Origin: JBIQLO01 sp044464175
GTDB taxonomy: Bacteria; Planctomycetota; Phycisphaerae; Tepidisphaerales; Tepidisphaeraceae
DNA: 8,911 bases
Reading direction: 5' to 3'
NCBI GenBank assembly: GCA_044464175.1
Contig: JBIQLO010000171.1
Span: forward strand, 1 to 8,911
Both the position numbers and the translations under genes were made by a program. The notes beneath the pieces are model-generated. The model was not told where the DNA came from. It was given only the letters and a program-made list of their open reading frames with translations, and did not search any database. Shown piece after piece: positions 1 to 4,977 of this stretch. How positions within the stretch are numbered: the first letter of the stretch is position 1; every line of letters starts with the position of its first letter.

Positions 1-475
1 CCTGGTGCCCGTGAATCCCCACCACCTGTTCCTGGTCCCGGTACGATTTGGCCCCGAAGTGCGGATACTGCCCGTCGGCATACCCGAACCACCGCTCAAA
101 CCCCGGCGGCGTCCGCCGATCCTCACCGCAGTGCCACTTGCCCACCAGCCCGGTGTGATACCCCGCCGCCCGCAGCCGCTCCGGCAAAAGGGTCTGCCCC
201 TCCAACCCGGGATGCACCTCCTTCTGCTGCTCCGAGAGCCAGTCGTGGATGCCGTGCCGCGAGGGAATCGCTCCGGTGAAAAAGGACGCCCGGGCCGGCG
301 AACAGACCGGACTGGGCGTGAAGGCGTTGAGCATCCGCGCCCCCGACGCCCCCAGCCAGTCCATCGTCGGCGTGAACAGCTCCCGGTTGCCATAAGCGCG
401 CGAGGCCCATTGGCCGTGGTCGTCGGTCATGAAGATGAGAATGTTGGGCCGCGAATTCGTTGACGGTTGTGACAT
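1..475 (-). CDS. Type I (formylglycine-dependent) sulfatase, N-terminal part, cut by window edge
   Basis: The 158 visible residues open with a short polar stretch and then the strand NILIFMTDDHG, whose Asp18 and Asp19 match the metal-binding aspartates of the alkaline phosphatase/sulfatase fold. Cys58 starts the CSPAR motif (58-62), the C-x-P-x-R signature in which cysteine is converted to formylglycine, the catalytic residue that cleaves sulfate esters. GKWH at 112-115 supplies the family's conserved Lys113 and His115. Such sulfatases usually have about 450-550 residues, so roughly two thirds lies beyond the edge. There is no hydrophobic signal peptide before the first strand, so the protein as read looks cytoplasmic, unlike many exported sulfatases. 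The ATG at 475-473 lacks a clear Shine-Dalgarno site. The gene lies 65 bases downstream of the AraC-type regulator on the same strand and may be co-transcribed with it. The substrate cannot be told; phosphonate monoester hydrolases share these motifs and are the main alternative. Confidence 0.93.
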   Translation of the reverse strand, partial: MSQPSTNSRPNILIFMTDDHGQWASRAYGNRELFTPTMDWLGASGARMLNAFTPSPVCSPARASFFTGAIPSRHGIHDWLSEQQKEVHPGLEGQTLLPERLRAAGYHTGLVGKWHCGEDRRTPPGFERWFGYADGQYPHFGAKSYRDQEQVVGIHGHQ

Positions 476-540
476 GATGCGCCCAACCTACCGCCCGGCC
501 CTGGACATTGCCACTATGCTCCCCCTTCAGATTGCTCCCA

Positions 541-1365
541 TCATGTTTTCAGCGCCTGCCGCCGAAACGTCGTCGGCGTCTGTCCGGTGAACTTGTGAAA
601 CTGCGTGGTGAAGTAGTTGCTGTCCTGAAATCCGCAGGCGTAGGCGATCATCGTGATCGACAGCTTCTCGCTGCGCAGGTGGATCATCGCCTGCCCCACG
701 CGATGCCGGTTGAGCATCTCCCGGAACGAGCGCCCGCAGTGGCGCTGAATGACTTGCCCCAGGTAATTGGGGTTCACGTTCAGCTGCCGCGCCAAATCCG
801 CCAGCCGGATCGGCTCGTGGTAATGGTTCTGGATGAACTGCTGGCAGATGCGCTGGTAGTGCGAGGGGGGCATCTGCTTGCCCGTCCCCGCCCCGCGCCG
901 CCGGGCGTCGGCCCAGGCATACTGAATGAACTGCTGGATGAACCGCGCGTGCTGCTTGATCTCCCCCAGCCGCCTGGGCGTGATCGGCGCCAGCGCCGCC
1001 CCCGCGTACGCCTGCCCGTTCATCAGCGCCAGCGGCGCTCCGTCGCTGAAATGCCCCAGGTAAACCACCGCCACGCACCGCTCCCCCACGTGCACCGGAT
1101 GGGCGTAATCCCACACCCCAAAAGGACAGCGCCCGTAAAACGGCTCATCCCGCCGCGCCCGCCGCACTGACTTTATCTTGTTGGCGTGACAGGCCGCCTG
1201 ATTCCCGTTCACCTTCGCGAAATGGCAATAGCTCCCGTGGTGGTAATAGTGCCGCGGCCCCAGCTTCAACGCGGGAATGTCATACAGCGCCGCATCCAGC
1301 ACCTCGACATTGGCCACCGCCCCGGTCTGCTCTGCCACGAAATTGAGTAAATCCTCCAGCGTCAT
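541..1365 (-). CDS. AraC-family transcriptional regulator with PocR-like sensory domain
   Basis: A 274-residue protein in two parts. Residues about 1-150 resemble the PocR sensory domain: a short helix (TLEDLLNFV), then spaced cysteines C47, C59 and C80 in contexts such as YCHF and RCPFGVWDYAHPV, and a strand with VAVVYLGHFSDG. Residues about 170-270 are a typical AraC double helix-turn-helix: LADLARQLNVNPNYLGQVI for the first unit, and IAYACGFQDSNYFTTQFHKFTGQTP for the second, which carries the usual GF.D..YF...F....G.TP signature. It should bind DNA directly and respond to a small cytoplasmic ligand; the founding PocR protein of Salmonella responds to 1,2-propanediol. It lies head-to-head with the 780-residue gene and upstream of the sulfatase, so it probably controls one or both. 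The ATG at 1365-1363 has no Shine-Dalgarno site, and a small hairpin repeat sits eight bases upstream of it. The DNA-binding part is very safe; the PocR assignment is probable. Confidence 0.93.
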   Translation of the reverse strand: MTLEDLLNFVAEQTGAVANVEVLDAALYDIPALKLGPRHYYHHGSYCHFAKVNGNQAACHANKIKSVRRARRDEPFYGRCPFGVWDYAHPVHVGERCVAVVYLGHFSDGAPLALMNGQAYAGAALAPITPRRLGEIKQHARFIQQFIQYAWADARRRGAGTGKQMPPSHYQRICQQFIQNHYHEPIRLADLARQLNVNPNYLGQVIQRHCGRSFREMLNRHRVGQAMIHLRSEKLSITMIAYACGFQDSNYFTTQFHKFTGQTPTTFRRQALKT

Positions 1366-1372
1366 GAGTGAA

Positions 1373-1395
1373 GCAGGCGTCCCGCCTGTCGTCCG
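1373..1395. repeat. Dispersed hairpin repeat, copy 1
   Basis: CAGGCG (1374-1379) and CGCCTG (1383-1388) form a perfect six-pair stem around the loop TCC, extended by a G-T pair at 1373/1389 and followed by CGTCCG. The same core, with one compensated stem pair, recurs at 3953-3975. It begins eight bases before the start codon of the AraC-type gene, where its ribosome-binding site would be expected. Confidence 0.7.
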
Positions 1396-1598
1396 ATCCT
1401 GTCACCGATCTTCACCAACCCCGCAGCAGCTTTAACGCGGCCCCCTGAAGGCTTAACCCAAAACCTGTGATTTTTCAAGAGAATCAGTTGTAATTATTCA
1501 AGGCGGTCTGAGGAATATCCCGGTAATATGCCCTTAATAACTTCGGGCCCCACCCTGTGATTTGTCCCCTCTCCTCACCGGGCCGCCCGCAACCGATC

Positions 1599-1602
1599 GA
1601 GG
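1599..1602 (+). promoter_or_regulatory. Weak ribosome binding site for the 780-residue gene
   Basis: GAGG lies six bases before the ATG at 1609. It is short but well placed, and it supports this ATG, which is the first in the open frame. Confidence 0.45.
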
Positions 1603-1608
1603 CGTGGT

Positions 1609-3951
1609 ATGAGCATCCGCATCGAGCAAACCCGACGGGCCTTCAGTGGCATCTACCCCCACTTGGCCCTCACCAACGATGGGCGCCGGGAATGCGGCAT
1701 CGGCGCCATCGTCCCCTGGGCCGACAGCCTCTGGTACATCACCTACACCGCCCACGCCCCCTCCGGCAGCCAGGACAAACTCTACCGCCTCGACCCCGCC
1801 CTCTCCTGCCAGGCGATCGCCAATAGCGTCGGCGGCACCCACGCCAACCGGATGATCCACCCCGAGAGCGCCCAACTGAACATCGGCCCTTATCTCATCG
1901 ACCAGGGCGGCGGCGTCCGCGCCCTGCCCCTCAAGGAGATGCCCGGCCGAATCACCGCCTCCATGCGCCATCTGAGCGACCCCGAGTTGAAAATCTACCT
2001 CTTCTGCATGGAGGGGGAGCTCTACGAGGTGGATGTCACCACCCTCCAGTGGCGACGCCTCTTCGCCGCCCACCCCGTCGCCGGCTCCCACGCCAAGGGA
2101 GGCTACACCGCCGACGGATGCATCACCATCAGCAACAACGGCGAATGGGCCTGGTACGACCGCTGGCAACTCGACCATACCTTCGACGACCCCACCGGCG
2201 CATTGGCCCAGTGGGATGGAAACCAGTGGACCCTCATCCAGCGCCGCCAGTACACCGAAGTCATGGGCCCCGGCGGACTCACCGGCAAAGCCGCCGACGG
2301 CGATCCCCTCTGGGCGCTGGGCTGGGACAAAAAATCAGTCCTCCTCGCTGTCCGCCAGGGCGGACAATGGCGGACACTCCGCCTCCCCAAGGGAAGCTAC
2401 ACCCACGATGGCGGCCACGGCTGGCACACCGAGTGGCCCCGCATCCGCCAACTCGAGGGCACCGACCAGTGGCTCATGACCATGCACGGCCTCCTCTACG
2501 AGTTCTCCCCCGACTTCACCGCCGACCGCCGCGCCGGCCTGCGCCCCATCGCCAATTTCCACAAAATGATCGTCGATTTCTGCCGCTGGGAAGACCGCAT
2601 CGTCCTGGCCTGCAACGACGCCTCCATGTTCGACAACCCCCTCTTGGGACGCTGCCAGTCCAACCTCTGGTGGGTCACGATGGAGGACCTCAAGGAATTA
2701 GGGACACCCACCGGCTGGGGCGGCCCCTGGCTCAATGAGGACCTCCCCGCCGAAGCGATCTCCGATCCCATGCTCATCGGCGGCTTCGATCACCGAACCC
2801 TCCACCTCCGCTGCACGGGGGAAGGTGAATTTGAGCTCCAAACCGATCAGGGCGATGGCAACTGGCAGCCCGTCGATCGCTTCCGGGTGACCGATGGCTA
2901 CATCGCCGGCACGCTCAATGAAAACAACCCGGGACAGTGGGCCCGCCTCCGCTCCCTCACCCCGGCGGCCAATGTCACCGCCTACTGGCACCTGGGCACC
3001 GTCCGCGACCCGGCCTATTACGCCCGCCACGCCCCGCACTTCCAGGCCCTGGCCCCCGCCACCCCCGAACAGCCCCTCGTCGAGGGCATCATCCGCCCCC
3101 GCGCTGAGCCGGAAATGCCCCTACAGTACATCGTTTACGATGAGGAAAAGGGAGACCGCCGTCGCCGCCATTACCGCATTGACGCGGATATGCGGTTCGA
3201 GCCGGTGGAGGAACCGGCGCTCATCGAGGAATTTGAGCATAAACTCGGCGGCCGCCTCGAAGCCCCCGACTTCGAAACCGACGCCGCCTCCGCCCTGGTG
3301 CGCCAGGGCAATCAGGCCTATCGCCTCCCCCGCGGGCCGGCCGCCTACGACCGCCCCTGGGCCGTCGGTCACCCGCGCGGCCTGCGCGAAGTCGTCACCG
3401 AACGCAGCCTCTGGAATATCCGCGGCACCTTCTACGAACTGCCCCGCGAAAGCTCCGGCGGCATCCCCCGCCTCCGCCCCCTCTGCACCCACGACCGCCT
3501 GATCACCGACTTCTGCTCCTGGCGCGGCATGCTCGTCCTGGCCGGACACGATCCCAACGCTCAGGAGGATGAACATTTCCTCCGCGCCCCCGACGGACAG
3601 GCAGGCCTCTGGTTCGGAACGGTGGATGACCTGTGGAAACTGGGCAAACCCCGCGGCCAGGGCGGCCCCTGGCACAACACCCCGGTGGAAGCCGGTTGCC
3701 CCTCCGATCCTTACCTGATGACCGGCTTTGACAAAAAATCCCTGACGCTCTGGCACGATGCCTCCATGCCCGTGCGTTTCACGATCGAGATCGATTTTCT
3801 GGGCGATGGCTCCTGGTCCCCTCTCCAGACATTGGAAGTGGACCCCTCTCAGCGGCCGGTCCATGCGTTCCCGCCGGGCTTCGCCGCCCACTGGGTGCGC
3901 CTCCGCGCCAGCCACCACTGCCGCGCCACCGCCTGGTTTGAATACACGTAG
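1609..3951 (+). CDS. Large protein of unknown function with internal ~220-residue duplication
   Basis: A 780-residue protein with no signal peptide or membrane segment, rich in Trp, Gly and Asp and apparently mostly beta-strand. Residues about 28-240 form a first region with short strand-like units (LWYITYTAH, LYRLD, LYEVDVTTLQWRRL, GGYTADGCITISNNGEW) that read like beta-propeller blades. Residues about 244-462 and 561-778 are diverged copies of one another. Matching pairs include AVRQGGQWRTLRLPKG/LVRQGNQAYRLPRG, LLYEFS/TFYELP, LRPIANFHKMIVDFCRW/LRPLCTHDRLITDFCSW, LWWVTMEDLKELGTPTGWGGPW/LWFGTVDDLWKLGKPRGQGGPW and DPMLIGGFDHRTLHL/DPYLMTGFDKKSLTL. I recall similar uncharacterised proteins in Bacteroidota and planctomycete polysaccharide loci but cannot verify it. 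No catalytic motif is obvious. It is divergent from the PocR/AraC regulator and is probably controlled by it. A structural or glycan-binding role is a guess only. Confidence 0.88.
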   Translation: MSIRIEQTRRAFSGIYPHLALTNDGRRECGIGAIVPWADSLWYITYTAHAPSGSQDKLYRLDPALSCQAIANSVGGTHANRMIHPESAQLNIGPYLIDQGGGVRALPLKEMPGRITASMRHLSDPELKIYLFCMEGELYEVDVTTLQWRRLFAAHPVAGSHAKGGYTADGCITISNNGEWAWYDRWQLDHTFDDPTGALAQWDGNQWTLIQRRQYTEVMGPGGLTGKAADGDPLWALGWDKKSVLLAVRQGGQWRTLRLPKGSYTHDGGHGWHTEWPRIRQLEGTDQWLMTMHGLLYEFSPDFTADRRAGLRPIANFHKMIVDFCRWEDRIVLACNDASMFDNPLLGRCQSNLWWVTMEDLKELGTPTGWGGPWLNEDLPAEAISDPMLIGGFDHRTLHLRCTGEGEFELQTDQGDGNWQPVDRFRVTDGYIAGTLNENNPGQWARLRSLTPAANVTAYWHLGTVRDPAYYARHAPHFQALAPATPEQPLVEGIIRPRAEPEMPLQYIVYDEEKGDRRRRHYRIDADMRFEPVEEPALIEEFEHKLGGRLEAPDFETDAASALVRQGNQAYRLPRGPAAYDRPWAVGHPRGLREVVTERSLWNIRGTFYELPRESSGGIPRLRPLCTHDRLITDFCSWRGMLVLAGHDPNAQEDEHFLRAPDGQAGLWFGTVDDLWKLGKPRGQGGPWHNTPVEAGCPSDPYLMTGFDKKSLTLWHDASMPVRFTIEIDFLGDGSWSPLQTLEVDPSQRPVHAFPPGFAAHWVRLRASHHCRATAWFEYT
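2338..2994 (+). repeat. Internal protein repeat, copy A (residues ~244-462)
   Basis: This segment encodes the first copy of the duplicated module inside the 780-residue protein. It aligns colinearly with the segment at 3289-3942 through shared blocks (RLPKG/RLPRG, DFCRW/DFCSW, GGPW, GFD, QWARLRSL/HWVRLRAS). The nucleotide sequences have drifted, so the duplication is old. Boundaries are approximate. Confidence 0.75.
3289..3942 (+). repeat. Internal protein repeat, copy B (residues ~561-778)
   Basis: Second copy of the module described at 2338-2994. It ends four codons before the stop. About 100 residues separate the copies, and that linker includes a charged stretch around residues 511-560 (DEEKGDRRRR, then several Glu). 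Confidence 0.75.
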
Positions 3952-3952
3952 A

Positions 3953-3975
3953 ACAGGCTTCCAGCCTGTCGTCCG
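3953..3975. repeat. Dispersed hairpin repeat, copy 2
   Basis: ACAGGCT (3953-3959) and AGCCTGT (3963-3969) form a perfect seven-pair stem with loop TCC, followed by CGTCCG as in the copy at 1373-1395. It starts two bases after the stop codon of the 780-residue gene. No T-run follows, so it is not a classic terminator. The stem base that differs between the copies (G to T) is matched by the partner change (C to A), which suggests that pairing is kept. Confidence 0.75.
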
Positions 3976-3983
3976 TTGCAGGT

Positions 3984-4056
3984 GGGGTCGTTGACCCCGC
4001 ATGACCCTCGGCGCTCCTCGTTGACCCCGCGCAGGCTTCAACAGGACCGCCGAGGG
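3984..4056. repeat. Repeat-rich spacer with nested inverted and direct repeats
   Basis: GGGGTC (3984-3989) and GACCCC (3993-3998) form a hairpin with a three-base loop. The word TCGTTGACCCCGC occurs at 3988-4000 and again, unchanged, at 4018-4030. CCCTCGGCG (4005-4013) pairs with CGCCGAGGG (4048-4056) across a 34-base loop that encloses the second direct repeat. This could be a terminator-like or mobile repeat unit. No coding potential is convincing here. Confidence 0.5.
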
Positions 4057-4104
4057 AATTGATGGCTGAAGACTATGACTTGGAAAGCTCTCATGTCCCA
4101 AACC

Positions 4105-4111
4105 AAAGGAG
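4105..4111 (+). promoter_or_regulatory. Strong ribosome binding site that sets the prepilin start
   Basis: AAAGGAG ends seven bases before the ATG at 4119, a near-ideal Shine-Dalgarno arrangement. It favours that ATG over the in-frame TTG at 4059 and the ATG at 4062, although the latter also has a weaker GAGGG at 4052-4056. Confidence 0.75.
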
Positions 4112-4118
4112 TTTTGCC

Positions 4119-4880
4119 ATGGTTCACCTCACCCAACGCCCCCCGCGCTCCGCGCCCGGCGCGTTCACGCTGGTCGAGCTGCTGGTCGTCATCGGGATCA
4201 TCTCCGTCCTGATCGCAATCCTCCTGCCCGCCCTCAACAAGGCGCGCACCGCCGCCAAGGTCGTCAGCTGCGCCTCCAATCTCCGCCAGATCGGCCAAGC
4301 CATCGCCATGTACGCCAACGACAATCACGGCTATGCCCCCGTCCAGCCCCCCGACGCCGTCCTCCACCAACCCGCTTATTACCGCTCCTACTGGATGGGC
4401 CAACTGGCCCGTTATCTGGGCTACACCGACTCCAGCAAATTGAAACTCTGCTGGGGCGCTGAAGGCACGTCCACCGACGCCGATGTCTTTGTCCCCGTCT
4501 TCCGCTGCCCCGTCCGCTGGCAGAGCACCCCCAACACCTGGTCCCACAACAAAACCTACGGCATGAACGCCTACATCACCATGGACCAGAACCCCTCCTA
4601 CCAGCCCAGCCCCGTCATGAAATTCTCCACCATCAAAAACGGCAGCCAGACCTATCTGGCCAGCGATGCCGCGGAGTACAACCTGCTCTATCCATCCTGG
4701 ATCGCCAACGCGATCAAACCGGGCGCCACCTACTACACCGACAACCACAACGGCGTGGTCAATGTCCTGTTCTGTGACGGCCACGTGGCCGCCCTGGGCT
4801 ATGGCATCGACGGCACCAAGTGGGAATACGCCAATTCCCACATCATCTTCAAACCCGGCTTCCGCGGCGCCCCCTATTAG
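4119..4880 (+). CDS. Prepilin-like protein with N-terminal methylation motif and H-X9-DG motif
   Basis: A 253-residue protein starting with a short basic leader (residues 1-15) followed by FTLVELLVVIGIISVLIAIL, the type IV pilin/pseudopilin signal. Cleavage would fall before Phe16, placing Glu20 at the usual +5 position. The hydrophobic helix to about residue 36 leads into ALNKARTAAK and then CASNLRQIGQAIAMYANDNHGYAP, a typical continuation in planctomycete and related prepilin-like proteins. Near the C-terminus, HNGVVNVLFCDG fits H-X9-DG exactly, the motif of the prepilin-type processing-associated domain. Such proteins occur in many copies per genome next to unrelated loci, and their function is poorly known; a pseudopilin or surface-anchored role is inferred. 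The gene lies 97 bases before the secreted hydrolase and may be transcribed with it. The preferred start is ATG 4119; a start at 4062 would add 19 residues. Confidence 0.93.
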   Translation: MVHLTQRPPRSAPGAFTLVELLVVIGIISVLIAILLPALNKARTAAKVVSCASNLRQIGQAIAMYANDNHGYAPVQPPDAVLHQPAYYRSYWMGQLARYLGYTDSSKLKLCWGAEGTSTDADVFVPVFRCPVRWQSTPNTWSHNKTYGMNAYITMDQNPSYQPSPVMKFSTIKNGSQTYLASDAAEYNLLYPSWIANAIKPGATYYTDNHNGVVNVLFCDGHVAALGYGIDGTKWEYANSHIIFKPGFRGAPY

Positions 4881-4916
4881 GAGGACTGGCCCCCAGCCTC
4901 TCGCAATGAAATCCGT

Positions 4917-4930
4917 GCGGCTTCGGCCGC
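4917..4930. other. Small hairpin with TTCG tetraloop between prepilin and hydrolase genes
   Basis: GCGGC (4917-4921) and GCCGC (4926-4930) pair perfectly around TTCG, giving the C(UUCG)G tetraloop known to be unusually stable in RNA. No T-run follows, so termination is doubtful. It lies 36 bases after the prepilin stop. Confidence 0.45.
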
Positions 4931-4963
4931 CCAAGAACCACACGCAATCGAACATTCTTTCAC

Positions 4964-4968
4964 GAGGA
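4964..4968 (+). promoter_or_regulatory. Ribosome binding site that sets the hydrolase start
   Basis: GAGGA lies nine bases before the ATG at 4978. Together with the signal peptide that begins at this ATG, it fixes the start, although the reading frame is open upstream to 4666 inside the prepilin gene. Confidence 0.65.
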
Positions 4969-4977
4969 ACGCACACC

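Larger units (their letters stand above)
1366..1608. promoter_or_regulatory. Divergent intergenic region with AT-rich core, probable regulator target
   Basis: This 243-base gap separates two genes that start away from each other, so both promoters must lie here unless the transcripts begin inside genes. The flanks are GC-rich, but about 1465-1545 is clearly AT-rich. Repeated words are visible: CCTGTGATTT at 1464-1473 and again at 1554-1563, and TTTTTCAAG (1471-1479) against TTATTCAAG (1494-1502), 23 bases apart. Direct repeats about two helical turns apart are the usual form of AraC-family operators. I could not pick a well-spaced -35/-10 pair on either strand. The region also contains the hairpin repeat listed separately. 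No small gene is evident. Confidence 0.5.

Noticed and set aside
508..1170. 220-residue plus-strand frame opposite the AraC-type gene
   Set aside because: Proline- and arginine-rich product with no domain, opposite a clear regulator.
3953..3969. The hairpin after the 780-residue gene as a classic intrinsic terminator
   Set aside because: No T-run follows, and the same element occurs upstream of another gene, which fits a dispersed repeat better.
3121..4101. 326-residue antisense reading frame ending inside the 780-residue gene
   Set aside because: Low-complexity Gly/Ala/Val product. Its TGWKPV peptide comes only from the hairpin repeat at 3953-3975.
4059..4118. Start of the prepilin gene at TTG 4059 or ATG 4062
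   Set aside because: The AAAGGAG at 4105-4111 is better placed for ATG 4119, which gives a normal short basic leader. ATG 4062 with GAGGG upstream remains a weaker alternative.
4666..4977. Upstream extension of the hydrolase frame to 4666
   Set aside because: It overlaps the prepilin gene, encodes Thr/Pro/Ser-rich shadow sequence, and would bury the signal peptide that starts at 4978.
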